Positions 14,658 to 26,376 of a DNA stretch of 64,000 nucleotides are shown piece after piece (the stretch's first letter is position 1; each line of letters starts with the position of its first letter). The notes beneath the pieces were generated by a model. The model did not search any database. It was not told where the DNA came from and worked only from the letters and a program-made list of their open reading frames with translations. The stretch is from Thysanoteuthis rhombus. Lineage: Eukaryota > Mollusca > Cephalopoda > Oegopsida > Thysanoteuthidae. The stretch lies in assembly GCA_963457665.1 (NCBI GenBank), contig OY735211.1, positions 65,877,485 through 65,941,484 of the forward strand, read 5' to 3'. The translations under genes and the position numbers were made by a program.

Positions 14658-17600
14658 CTTATGTATGCTGTAAAAATGCATTTTCGGTCAAAATTGGCTA
14701 TTTCCATCAAATTGGGCTGAATCGAAAAATACATCAAATCCACCCGATCTAATGGTACCGTTGCAATCAGAACGTCAACCTACGCCAGAAAAAGCCATAA
14801 AATCGATAGGTAAAAATGACATTCAAAAGACCATTTTTGACGGCTCACTTATGTATGCAGTAAAAATGCATTTTCGGTCAATATTGGTCATTTCCATCAA
14901 ATTGGGCTGAATCGAAAAATACTTCAAATCAAGCCGATCCAATGGTACCGTTGCAATCAGCACGTCAAACTACACCAGAAAAAGCCATAAAATCGATAGG
15001 TAAAAATGACATTCAAAAGACCATTTTTGACGGCTCACTTATGTATATGCTGGAAGTGCCTTCTCGACCAATAGCGGCTATTTCCATCAAATTGGGCTGA
15101 ATCGAAAAATACATCAAATCAACCCAATCCAATGGTACCGTTGCAATCAGCACGTCAAACTACGCCAGAAAAAGCCATAAAATCGATAGGTAAAAATGAC
15201 ATTCAAAAGACCATTATTGACGGCTCACTTATGTATGTGCTGGAAGCTCCCTCTCGACCAATAGCGGCTATTTTCATCAAATTGGGCTGAATCCAAAAAT
15301 ACATCAAATCCATCCGATCCAATGGAACCGTTGCAATCAGCACGTCAAACTACGCCAGAAGAAGCCATAAAATCGATAGGTCAAAATGACATTCAAAAGA
15401 CTATTTTTGACGGCTCACTTATGTATGCGGTAGAAATGCATTTTTGGTCAATATTGGCTATTTTCATCAAATTGGGCTGAATCGAAAAATACATCAAATC
15501 CACCCGATCCAATGGTACCGTTGCAATCAGCACGTCAAACTACGCCAGAAAAAGCCATAAAATCGAGAGGTAAAAATGACATTCAAAAGACCATTTTTGA
15601 CGGCTCACTTATGTATGTGCTGGAAGTGCCTTCTCGACCAATATTGGCTAATTTCATCAAATTGGGCTTAATCGAAGAATACATAATATCCACCCGATCC
15701 AATGGTACTGTTGCAATCAGCACGTCAAATTACGCCAGAAAAAGCCATAAAATCGATAGGTAAAAATGACATTCAAAAGACCATTTTTGACAGCTCACTT
15801 ATGTATGCAGTAAAAATGCATTTTCGGTCAATATTGGCTATTTCCATCAAATTGGGCTGAATCAAAAAATACATCAAATCCACCCGATCCAATGGTACCG
15901 TTGCAATCAGCACGTCAAACTACGCAAGAAAAAGCCATAAAATCGATAGGTAAAAATGACATTCAAAAGACCATTTTTGACGGCTCACTTATGTATGTGC
16001 TGGAAGTGCCTTCTCGACCAATATTGGCTAATTTCATCAAATTGGGCTGAATCGAAGAATACATCAAATCCAGCCGATCCAATGGTTCTGTTGCAATCAG
16101 CACGTCAAACTACGCCAGAAAAAGCCATAAAATCGATAGGTAAAAATGACATTCAAAAGACCATTTTTGACGGCTCACTTATGTATGTGCTGGAAGTGCC
16201 TTCTCGACCAATAGCGGCTATTTCAATCAAATTGGGCTGAAACGAAAAATACATGAAATCCACCCGATCCAATGGTACCGTTGCAATCAGCACGTCAAAC
16301 TACACCAGAAAAAGCCATAAAATCGATAGGTAAAAATGACATTCAAAAGACCATTTGTGACGGCTCACTTATGTGTGTGCTGGAAGTGCCTTCTCGACCA
16401 ATAGCGGCTATATTCATCAAATTGGGCTGAATCAAAAAATACATCAAATCCACCCGATCCAATAGTACCGTTGCAATCAGCACGTCAAACTACGCCAGAA
16501 GAAGCCATAAAATCGATAGGTAAAAATAACATTCAAAAGACCGCTTTTGACGGCTTACTTATGTATGTGCTGGAAGTGCCTTCTCGACCAATAGCGGCTA
16601 TTTATATCAAATTGGGCTGAATCGAAAAATACATCAAATCCACCCGATCCAATGGTACCGTTGCAATCAGCACGTCAAACTACGCCATAATAAGCCATAA
16701 AATCGATAGGTAAAAATGACATTCAAAAGACCATTTTTGATGGCTCACTTATGTATGTCCTGGAAGTGCCTTTTCGACCAATAGCGGCTATTTTTATCAA
16801 ATTGGGCTGAATCGAAGAATACATCAAATCCACCCGATCCAATGGTACCGTTGCAATCAGCATGTCAAACTACGCCAGAAAAAGCCATAAAATCGATAGG
16901 TAAAAATGACATTCAAAAGACCATTTTTGACGGCTCACTTATGTATGTGCTGGAAGTGCCTTCTCGACCAATATTGGCTAATTTCATCAAATTGGGCTGA
17001 ATCGAAGAATACATCAAATCAAGCCGATCCAATGGTTCTGTTGCAATCAGCACGTCAAACTACGCCAGAAAAAGCCATAAAATCGATAGGTAAAAATGAC
17101 ATTCAAAAGACCATTTTTGACGGCTCACTTATGTATGTGCTGGAAGTGCCTTCTCGACCAATAGCGGCTATTTCCATCAAATTGGGCTGAATCGAAAATA
17201 CATCAAATCCACCCGATCCAATGGTACCGTTGCAATCAGCACGACAAACTACGCCAGAAAATGCCATAAAATCGATAGGTAAAAATGACATTCATGAGAC
17301 CATTTTTGACGGTTCACTTATGTATGTGCTGGAAGTGCCTTCTCGACCAATAGCGGCTATTTCCATCAAATTGGGCTGAATCGAAAAATACATGAAATCC
17401 ACCCGATCCAATGGTACCGTTGCAATCAGCACGTCAAACTACACCAGAAAAAGCCATAAAATCGATAGGTAAAAATAACATTCAAAAGACCATTTGTGAC
17501 GGCTCACTTATGTGTGTGCTGGAAGTGCCTTCTCGACCAATAGTGGCTATATTCATCAAATTGGGCTGAATCAAAAAATACATCAAATACACCCGATCCA

Positions 17601-20600
17601 ATGGTACTGTTGCAATCAGCACGTCAAACTACGCCAGAAAAAGCCATAAAATCGATAGGAAAAAAATGACATACAAAAGACCATTTTTGACGGCTCACTT
17701 ATGTATGCGGTAAAAATGCATTTTCGGTCAATATTGGCTATTTCCATCAAATTGGGCTGAATCGAAAAATACATCAAATCCACCCGATCCAATGGCACCG
17801 TTGCAATCAGCACGTCAAACTACGCCAGAAAAAGCCATAAAATCGATAGGTAAAAATGACATTCAAAAGACCATTTTTGACAGCTCACTTATGTATGCTT
17901 TAAAAATGCATTTTCGGTCAATATTGTCTATTTCGATCAAATTGGACATAACCGAAAAATACATCAAATCCACCCGATCCAATGGTACCGTTGCAATCAG
18001 CACGTCAAACTACGCCAGAAAAAGCCATAAAATCGATAGGTAAAAATAACATTCAAAAGACCATTTTTGATGGCTCACTTATGTATGCGGTAAAAATGCA
18101 TTTTCGGTCAATATTGGCTATTTTCATCAAATTGGTTATAATTGAAAAATACATCAAATCAACCCGATCCAATGGTACTGTTGCAATCAGAACGTCAAAC
18201 TACGCCAGAAAAAGCCATAAAATCGATAGGTAAAAATAACATGCAAAAGACCATTTTTAACGGCTCAATTATGTATGCAGTAAAAATTCATTTTCGGTCA
18301 ATATTGGCTATTTCCATCAAATTGGGCTGAATCAAAAAATACTTCAAATACACCCGATCCAATGGTACCGTTGCAATCAGCACGTCAAACTACGCCAGAA
18401 AAAGCCATAAAATCGATAGGTAAAAATGACATTCAAAAGACCATTTTTGACGGCTCACTTATGTATGTGCTGGAAGTGCCTTCTCGACCAATAGCGGCTA
18501 TTTTTATCAAATTGGGCTGAATCGAAGAATACATCAAATTCACCTGATCCAATGGTACCGTTGCAATCAGCACGTCAAACTACGCCAGAAAAAGCCATAA
18601 AATCGATAGGTAAAAATGACATTCAAAAGACCATTTTTGATGGCTCACTTATGTATGTCCTGGAAGTGCCTTTTCGACCAATAGCGGCTATTTTTATCAA
18701 ATTGGGCTGAATCGAAGAATACATCAAATCCACCCGATCCAATGGTACCGTTGCAATCAGCACGTCAAACTACGCCAGAAAAAGCCATAAAATCGATAGG
18801 TAAAAATGACATTCAAAAGACCATTTTTGACAGCTCACCTATGTATGCGGTAAAAATGCATTTTTGGTCAATATTGGCTATTTTCATCAAATTTGGCATA
18901 ATGGAAAAATACATCAAATCCACCCGTTCTAATGGTACCGTTGCAATCAGCACGTCAAACTACGCCAGAAAAAGCCACAAAATCGATAGGTAAAAATGAT
19001 ATTCAAAAGACCATTTTTCAGTGCTCACTTATGTATGTGCTGGAAGTGCCTTCTCGACCAATAGCGGCTATTTTCATCAAATTGGGCTGAATTGAAAAAC
19101 ACATCAAATCCACCCGATCCAATGGTACCGTTGCAATCAACACGTCAAACTACGCCAGAAAAAGCCATAAAATCGATAGGTAAAAATGACATTCAAAAGA
19201 CCATTTTTGACGGCTTACTTATGTATGTGCTGGAAGTGCCTTCTCGTCCAATAGTGGCTATTTTCATCAAATTGGGCTGAATCGAAAAATACATCAAATC
19301 CACCCGATCCAATGGTACCGTAGCAATCAGCACGTCAAACTCCGCCAGAAAAAGCCATAAAATCGATAGGTAAAAATGACATTCAAAAGACCATTTTTGA
19401 CGACTCACTTATGTATGTGCTGGAAGTGCGTTCACGACCAATAGCGGCTATTTTCATGAAATTGGGCTGAATCAAAATTACATCAAATCTACCCGATCCA
19501 ATGGTACTGTTGCAATCAGCACATGAAACTACGCCAGAAAAAAGCCATAAAATCGATAGGTAAAAATGACATTCAAAAGACCATTTTTGACGGCTCACTT
19601 ATGTATGTGCTGGAAGTGCCTTCTCGACCAATAGCGGCTATTTTTATCAAATTGGGCTGAATCGAAAAATACATGAAATCCACCCGATCCAATGGTACCG
19701 TTGCAATCAGCACGTCAAACTACGCCAGAAAAAGCCAAAAAATCGATAGGTAAAAATGACATTAAAAGGACCATTTTTGACGGCTCACCTATGGATGCAG
19801 TAAAAATGCATATCGGTCAATATTGGCTATTTCCATCAAATTTGACTGAATCGAAAAATACATCAAATCCACCCAATCCAATGGTACTGTTGCAATCAGC
19901 AAGTCAAACTACGCCAGAAAAAGCCATAAAATCGATAGGTAAAAATGACATTCAAAAGACCATTTTTGACGGCTCACTTATACATGTGCTGGTAGTGCCT
20001 TCTCGACCAATAGCGGCTATTTCCATCAAATTGGGCTGAATCAAAAAATACATCAAATCCACCCGATCCAATGGTACCGTTGCAATCAGCACGTCAAACT
20101 ACGCCATAAAAAGCCATAAAATCGATAGGTAAAAATGACATTCAAAAGACCATTTTTGAAGGCTTACTGATGTGTGCAGTAAAAATGCATTTTCAGTCAA
20201 TATTGGCTATTTCCATCAAATTGGGCTGAATTGAAAAATACATCAAATCCACCGAATCAAATGGTACTGTTGCAATCAGCACGTCAAACTACGCCAGAAA
20301 AAGCCATAAAATCGATGGGTAAAAATGACATTCAAAAGACCTTTTTTGATGGCTTAATGATGTGTGCGTTAAAAATGCATTTTTGATCAATATTGGCTAT
20401 TTTCATTTAATTGGGCTGAATTGCAAAATACATCAAATCCACACGATCCAATGGTACCGTTGCAATCAGCACGTAAAACTACGCCAGAAAAAGCCATAAA
20501 ATCGATAGGTGAAAAAGACATTCAAAAGACCATTTTTGACAGCTTACTGATGAGTGCGGTAAAAATGCATTTTTGGTCAATATTGGTTATTTTCATCAAA

Positions 20601-23235
20601 TCGGTCTGAATCGAAAAATACATCAAATCCACCCGATCCAATGGTACCGTTGCAATCAGCACGTCAAACTAGGCCAGAAAAAGCCATAAAATCGATAGGT
20701 AAAAAAGACATTCAAAAGACCATTTTTTACGGATTACTGATGTGTGCAGTAAAGATGCATTTTTGGTCAATATTGGCTACTTCCATCAAATTGGGTTAAA
20801 TCAAAAATACAACAAATCCACCCGATCCAATGGTACCGTTAAGATCAGCACGTCAAACTACGCCAGAAAAAGCCATAAAATCGATAGGTAAAAATGACAT
20901 TCAAACGACCATTTTTGACAGCTTACTGATGTGTGCTGTAAAAATGCATTTTTGGTCAATATTGGCTATTTTGATCAAATCGGTCTGAATCAAAAAATAC
21001 ATCAAATCCACCCGATCCAATGGTACCGTTGCAATCAGCACGTCAAACTACGCCAGAAAAAGCCATAAAATCGATAGGTAAAAATGACATTCAAAAGACC
21101 ATTTTTGACAGCTTACTTATGTATGTGCTGGAAGTGCCTTTTCGACCAATAGTGGCTATTTTCATCAAATTGGGCTGAATCGAAAAATACATCAAATCCA
21201 CCCTATCCAATGGTACCGTTAAGATCAGCAAGTCAAACTACGCCAGAAAAAGCCATAAAATCGATGGGTAAAAATGACATTCAAAAGACCTTTTTTGATG
21301 GCTTAATGATGTGTGCGTTAAAAATGCATTTTTGATCAATATTGGCTATTTTCATTTAATTGGGCTGAATTGCAAAATACATCAAATCCACACGATCCAA
21401 TGGTACCGTTGCAATCAGCACGTAAAACTACGCCAGAAAAAGCCATAAAATCGATAGGTGAAAAAGACATTCAAAAGACCATTTTTGACAGCTTACTGAT
21501 GAGTGCGGTAAAAATGCATTTTTGGTCAATATTGGTTATTTTCATCAAATCGGTCTGAATCGAAAAATACATCAAATCCACCCGATCCAATGGTACCGTT
21601 GCAATCAGCACGTCAAACTAGGCCAGAAAAAGCCATAAAATCGATAGGTAAAAAAGACATTCAAAAGACCATTTTTTACGGATTACTGATGTGTGCAGTA
21701 AAGATGCATTTTTGGTCAATATTGGCTACTTCCATCAAATTGGGTTAAATCAAAAATACAACAAATCCACCCGATCCAATGGTACCGTTAAGATCAGCAC
21801 GTCAAACTACGCCAGAAAAAGCCATAAAATCGATAGGTAAAAATGACATTCAAACGACCATTTTTGACAGCTTACTGATGTGTGCTGTAAAAATGCATTT
21901 TTGGTCAATATTGGCTATTTTGATCAAATCGGTCTGAATCAAAAAATACATCAAATCCACCCGATCCAATGGTACCGTTGCAATCAGCACGTCAAACTAC
22001 GCCAGAAAAAGCCATAAAATCGATAGGTAAAAATGACATTCAAAAGACCATTTTTGACAGCTTACTTATGTATGTGCTGGAAGTGCCTTTTCGACCAATA
22101 GTGGCTATTTTCATCAAATTGGGCTGAATCGAAAAATACATCAAATCCACCCTATCCAATGGTACCGTTAAGATCAGCACGTCAAACTACGCCAGAAAAA
22201 GCCATAAAATCGATAGGTAAAAATGACATTCAAAAGACCATTTTTGACGGCTCACTTATATATGTGCTGGAAGTGCCTTCTCGACCAATAGCGGCTATTT
22301 TTATCAAATTGGGCTGAATCGAATAATACATCAAATCCACCCGATCCAATGGTACTGTTGCAATCAGCACGTAAAACTACGCCAGAAAAAGCTATAAAAT
22401 CGATAGGTAAAAATGACTTTCAAAAGACCATTTTTGACGGCTCACTTATGTATGCGCTGGAAGTGCCTTCTCGACCAATAGCAGCTATTTCCATCAAATT
22501 GGGCTGAATCGAAAAATACATCAAATCCACCCAATCCAATGGTACCGATGCAATTAGCACGTCAGGCTACGTCAGGAATAGCCATAAAATCGATAGGTAA
22601 AAATGACATTCAAAAGACCATTTTTGATGGCTTACTGATATGTGACGTAAAAATGCATTTTTGGTCAATATTGGCTATTTCCATCAAATTGGGCTGAATC
22701 GAAAAATACATCAAATCCACCTGATCCAATGGTACCGTTGCAATCAGCACGTCAAACTACGCCAGAAAAAGCCAAAAAATCGATAGGTAAAAATGACATT
22801 CAAAAGACCATTTTTGACAGCTTACTGATGTGTGCTGTAAAAATGCATTTTTGGTCAATATTGGCTATTTCCATCAAATTGGGCTGAATTGATAAATACA
22901 TCAGATCCACCCGATCCAATTGTACCGTTCCAATCAGCATGTCAAACTACGCCAGAAAAAGCCATAAAATCGATAGGTAAAAATGACATTCAAAAGACCA
23001 TTTTTGACGGCTCACTTATGTATGTGCTGGAAGTGCCTTCTCGACCAATAGGGGCTATTTTCATCAAATTGAGCTAAATCGAAAAATACATCGAATCCAT
23101 CAGATCCAATGGTACAGTTGCAATCAGCACGTCAAACTACGCCAGAAAAAGCCATAAAATCGATAGGTAAAAATGACATTCAAAAGACCATTTTTGACGG
23201 CCTACTGATGTGTGCGGTAAAAATGCATTTTGCTC
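14653..23235 (-). repeat. Satellite array 2, same 190-bp family, reverse orientation
   Basis: About 45 monomers of the array 1 family read as reverse complements (CCAATGGTACCGTTGCAATC, TAAAATCGATAGG). Both tail versions occur. Five-monomer duplications are clear: 15,956-16,240 recurs at 16,906, and 20,280-21,230 recurs as 21,230-22,180 with offset 949. Divergence rises slightly toward the right end (variants such as GACAGCTTACTGATG). The array stops at 23,235 inside an H4 pseudogene. Confidence 0.96.
20280..22180 (-). repeat. Five-monomer tandem duplication (949 bp x 2)
   Basis: Two adjacent near-identical copies share rare variants in the same order: CTTTTTTGATGGCTTAATG at 20,341/21,290, ATTGCAAAATACATC at 20,420/21,369 and AACTAGGCCAG at 20,668/21,617. 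The period is 949 bp, i.e. five monomers with one deleted base. This is a young higher-order repeat in the otherwise more diverged right part of array 2. Confidence 0.9.
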
Positions 23236-23450
23236 AGTCTCTTCATTGCACAGGCCACATCCATTAGGGTAACATTGTTTCTTTTCGTCGGTACAGCTTA
23301 GGTGATTGCAACTCGTGGTTTAGACAAGAGACACGCCTGGTAGCAGCCCTGCTAGCCGGATGGTGGGTAGCAATCTTGGTAATACCCTGACTATGTGACT
23401 TGGGGTGACGCTTGTTGCCTCATTTTCCCAATTGTTTTGCACTCGGAGAC
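23236..23450 (-). pseudogene. Histone H4 pseudogene truncated by satellite
   Basis: On the minus strand an ATG at 23,450, in the context CAAGCATTCATCATGTCT that also starts the intact H4-like genes at 39,897 and 44,489, opens a frame whose translation follows histone H4. It has MS, a K/G tail with an in-frame TGA, GNKRHPK (H4 AKRHRK), QGITK, and an R-rich stretch leading to RRVS (KRIS). Much of helix 2 is deleted. After a frame change it resumes as NNVTLMDVACAMKRLSK, matching H4 KTVTAMDVVYALKRQGR. It stops within that motif where satellite array 2 begins, so the C-terminus and stem-loop are missing. Clearly nonfunctional. Confidence 0.85.
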
Positions 23451-25200
23451 ATGATGAATGCTTGTAGCTGAAGTGTCTGAATAGATGGATGATATCACTT
23501 AATTCAGCTTCGATATTTGAATATGCAGACGTAGTAGGGAACACCTCACTTAATAGAAAAGGCGATTCAATGACCGATGGAAATTGTCATCGTCATTAGG
23601 ACCAACGGAACAAGCACCAAACACAATAGTTTTATTTTCAAAGCTATATTCTGACATTTGTTTAATTGCAATTATATTTTATGATATTTGATTATATAAA
23701 ATACGTTGTTTCAACGATAGAAGTGTTAGAATAATCATAAAATCATTATATATTTCATTATTGATCATTTTGGGGGTATGGTGTCATTGAGAGGTTGCTC
23801 ATTAAATAGTTTGTTGGGAAGATTTTCTCTCATGAAGTAAAATTTCAAAAAGACACAATGAAAAGTGGTGAGAAGGCTTCCAAGATTTCCCTAATATTTT
23901 AGATTATTTTCAAGACTTTTCCAGTTAGAATATTCATTTAAATCTTACATAATAATCCAAAATATATATCATGTATTGGTTCAAAGAACTGGTCGAAATT
24001 AGCCTTCTTCTGAATTATGAATGGAAACGAATTTCACAATATTTCCGACATTGAATGATAATTCAATGTAATCTAAAAATATAAGTGAAATAAAATCAAA
24101 ACAAAAAGTAGTTTTGGGAAGGGACGTGATTGCTTTTTTTTTAAATTTTTAACTTCTTGAAATCAGAATTCGGGACTCAGCTTACCCCAAATAAGTAACG
24201 TTGTAGACTTTTGTTGAATTAATTAATAAATAAACTTATAATTGCAGTATTTTAAAACTAAACCCTACCAGTCAACAACTTTGCAGTTTTCCAATGTTTT
24301 TTTTTTCCCCAAAGAAAGCAAAACAAAATGATTCCATTCCAAACTGCCTCGAAATTATTATAAAAGCCACGATTACCACTTTATCAGGTTAACTGTTTTT
24401 TTCATGAAAGCAAGGAAAACTTCGCTGACCTCCAATGACTGAGCAAGAAGAAAACGCCTAAGACATTGTATAATTTGTAATATTGAAATTTTGAAAAAAT
24501 AAAAATAGAGACACACAGAAAATTATTTTTATATTTCAATTTGATAATCTGTTTTGCAGGGTAAAATTAAAAACATATGTATTGGAAAATGCTCATATTA
24601 TACCGAAATTATATTCGATGAATAAATATTATAAAATGTACTTGCATTTTTAAGGTCAGAATATAATTTTTTAAAACATGTAATTTCTGTGCTGATTTAG
24701 TAGACTCTAATTATGATGAGACATTTACAAATACTCTTAAAAATTACAACAAGAATTAGGCACAACTGAGAATTTATTCCCATCATTAATGCTTGAATTT
24801 GTCTGGCGAAATAATCACAACAACAAATATTCTCTCATTTATTTGATTTCAGTTGTTAATAATCAATATGTATATTAGATAATATCTTGAAACTATTTTA
24901 ATAAATTATTCATAATTCCTGATAGATAGTTTTCATATTTGCTTATTTGTTTTTTCTTACTTTGTTATTATTTACACTTTTTTTTTACATCGTTAAACTG
25001 TCGGATTACCTTTATATATGTACTATAGTATCATTGCTCTGAAAATGAAAGATAGTGAAAAAAAAGTTAATGAAAGCTATTTTTAGAATCTGATAGATTT
25101 CCAAAAATAGATAAAAATCTCAAAATAACATTACTATATTAACAATGTTTTAGGGTTTCATACGCATGGTTGGTATTTTTTCTAATGTATAAACCAGTTG
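23451..25200. other. AT-rich non-coding stretch
   Basis: Apart from the leader remnant next to the H4 pseudogene, I see only AT-rich sequence with short homopolymers. No coding frame, RNA gene or clear repeat was recognised. Confidence 0.6.
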
Positions 25201-25290
25201 GTTTACAAAAAGCGTGCTCAATTGTCCAGTGTATATTCATGGGTCATTAGATCACCCTTCCTACCACGTGACATGCTTACTACTACGTCC

Positions 25291-25364
25291 GCACAAAGCT
25301 GTATAAATAGATATACTTCATCCATTCGAACACCCCAGATGACTAGAAGCTTGACTCCCTCATC
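25291..25364 (+). promoter_or_regulatory. Promoter and leader of the 91-aa H4-like ORF
   Basis: A TATAAATA box lies at 25,302-25,309, 56 bases before the ATG at 25,365. This is close to the TATA-to-ATG spacing of the H4-like genes at 39,897 and 44,489 (about 50-60 bases). A CGTCCGC stretch sits just upstream of the TATA box. A transcription start around 25,335 would give a short leader typical of replication-dependent histone mRNAs. Confidence 0.55.
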
Positions 25365-25640
25365 ATGTCTAAACGTGGAGAAGGAAGCGTAAATGGTGAT
25401 CGTCAGTTTGACAATAATGACAGCAAGCCTGCTACCAACCGTTTGGCTTGTAGATGTGGTGATCAGTGTAAATTTGATCCAGAATACGAGGTGACCCATC
25501 AGGTCGAGATTTACATTATAATGGTTGTCCATGATATCATCTCTCACGCTGTGCTGACCAACAAGGAAACTATCACCATAATTGATGTTGACTATGCACT
25601 CAAGAAAAATGGAAGAGTTTTCTTCGGATTGGGAGGTTAG
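25365..25640 (+). CDS. Divergent histone H4-like protein (91 aa), possible pseudogene
   Basis: The ORF begins MSKRGEG (H4 MSGRGKG) and ends DVDYALKKNGRVFFGLGG (H4 DVVYALKRQGRTLYGFGG). In between, KPATNRLACRCG matches KPAIRRLARRGG, YEVT matches YEET, and KETITIID matches KTVTAMD. From KPA to the end I count roughly 25 identities in 71 residues with a one-residue gap. About a dozen tail residues between MSKRG and KPA are missing compared with the usual 102-residue H4, including the KRHRK region. Four extra cysteines and aspartates replace conserved DNA-contacting arginines. A TATA box and a perfect histone stem-loop flank it, so the layout is that of an intronless replication-dependent histone gene. 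The frame is uninterrupted, unlike neighbouring relics. H4 normally tolerates almost no change, so this is either a decaying copy or a radically altered variant. Confidence 0.7.
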   Translation: MSKRGEGSVNGDRQFDNNDSKPATNRLACRCGDQCKFDPEYEVTHQVEIYIIMVVHDIISHAVLTNKETITIIDVDYALKKNGRVFFGLGG

Positions 25641-25663
25641 ATATTGAAATATTGTCACTAAAC

Positions 25664-25679
25664 GGCCCTTTTTAGGGCC
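25664..25679 (+). terminator. Histone mRNA 3' stem-loop
   Basis: GGCCCTTTTTAGGGCC followed by ACCCA is a six-base-pair stem with a four-base loop, matching the metazoan histone 3'-processing stem-loop. It starts 23 bases after the TAG of the 91-aa H4-like ORF. The downstream ACTTTCTAGGAAAAG may correspond to the purine-rich downstream element region, but this is not certain. Confidence 0.9.
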
Positions 25680-25792
25680 ACCCACTTTCTAGGAAAAGTT
25701 TATTCACTTCTTACAAGAAATGCAGTAGAATGTTTATCTAATATGGCTACATATTAGATTGTGACTTCAAACTGGAGTAGTTTTACTTCATC

Positions 25793-25879
25793 TTATTTTC
25801 TTTTCATCCCATCAATGCCACCTTTAGATTTTGTCTTGTCGGCCTTCTTAGCACCTTTCAAAATAATTCAAGGGGTCAT
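25793..25879 (-). pseudogene. Histone H2B N-terminal relic
   Basis: From an ATG at 25,879 the minus strand reads M-T-P, a TGA at codon 4, then IILKGAKKADKTKSKGG, and ends at a stop at 25,793. KGAKKADK and the position after MxP match the lysine-rich tail of animal H2B. Nothing of the H2B histone fold is visible beyond it. The upstream DNA (25,890-26,010) is the same promoter module found before the H2B relic at 27,510, and the two relics share the TGA at codon 4. Confidence 0.65.
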
Positions 25880-25889
25880 CGTAGTTTGT

Positions 25890-26010
25890 GTGATAGGAAT
25901 AATGTTGATAATGTAGAAGTCGGCTCTCACGGCAGCTCTGTAGATTTTTGACTTTGGTCTGAAAATAACACAAAAGGCAAGTTTTGAAAAACGATTTTAA
26001 AAAAATTAAC
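25890..26010 (-). promoter_or_regulatory. Histone promoter module relic
   Basis: Contains CGGCTCTCACGGCAGCTCTG, GTCTGAAAATAACAC and AAGGCAAGTTTTGAAAA. The same order of blocks occurs at 27,380-27,480 (inverted) and 28,945-29,020. The CCAAT motif of the other copies is degraded here (GGTCTG in place of GATTGG). It would have driven the H2B relic to its left. Confidence 0.55.
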
Positions 26011-26050
26011 TTATTCCACTGCATATCTTGTAGATATTGATTAGATAGTT

Positions 26051-26104
26051 CGTAGAAAGTGGCTGACCCTAAAAAGGGCCATTCTGAGACAATATTTAAA
26101 TACA
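26051..26104 (-). terminator. Inverted histone 3' end with stem-loop
   Basis: On the minus strand 26,065-26,080 reads GGCCCTTTTTAGGGTC, a stem-loop with one changed base pair. It is preceded by an AAATATTGTCTC block and followed by CAGCCACTTTCTACG. This is the 3' flank of an H4 gene in reverse orientation, with no H4 body attached on its own strand. It is fused head-on to the truncated plus-strand H4 copy that follows. Confidence 0.8.
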
Positions 26105-26314
26105 AGTTCAACTGCAAGCCTCTTACACGCCGTCATTCTCGCAAAGTTCGTGTCCAGCGTACATCTATTGTCGAATACGAAGGAAATCGACTGTTTAGAA
26201 TTTACCGAGAAAAAGTTATCCGTGATGCCGTCTCCATTGCCGTACGTCAGCTTCGTGGATTTGTTCGATGCACGCAAGAAAAATATCAGAATTCTGTGTG
26301 GCCTGGGCGGTTAA
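26105..26314 (+). pseudogene. 5'-truncated, frameshifted histone H4 pseudogene
   Basis: The plus strand encodes KPLTRRHSRKVRVQR (H4 KPAIRRLARRGGVKR), EYEGNR (IYEETR) and EKVIRDAVSIA (ENVIRDAVTYT). The frame then shifts and continues as VDLFDARKKNIRILCGLGG and a TAA at 26,312, which aligns with H4 MDVVYALKRQGRTLYGFGG. About six residues between the blocks are lost. The whole N-terminal tail is missing; instead the frame runs back into the inverted 3' flank at 26,051-26,104. A 99-aa reading frame beginning at 26,059 is therefore a chimera of antisense 3' UTR and H4. Confidence 0.85.
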
Positions 26315-26330
26315 ATATTGAAATATTGTC

Positions 26331-26376
26331 TCTAAACGGCCCTTTTTATTTTCTCTAAACGGCCCTTTTCAGGGCC
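26331..26376 (+). terminator. Histone 3' stem-loop with partial duplication
   Basis: A perfect GGCCCTTTTCAGGGCC followed by ACCA lies at 26,361-26,376. Just upstream the left half, CTCTAAACGGCCCTTTT, is repeated (26,329-26,346) and runs into TATTT. It belongs to the frameshifted H4 pseudogene, whose stop is 46 bases upstream. Confidence 0.88.

Noticed and set aside
1-23235. Dozens of 62-115 aa open frames such as those beginning MVPLQSARQTTPEKA
   Set aside because: They are translations of the 190-bp satellite on either strand. The frame shifts with each monomer (190 is not divisible by 3), there is no start context or promoter, and the same peptide appears from every unit.
26059-26358. A 99-aa intact histone-like gene
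   Set aside because: Its first third is antisense 3' UTR and stem-loop, and its end is out of frame with the real H4 C-terminus; treated as a frameshifted pseudogene.
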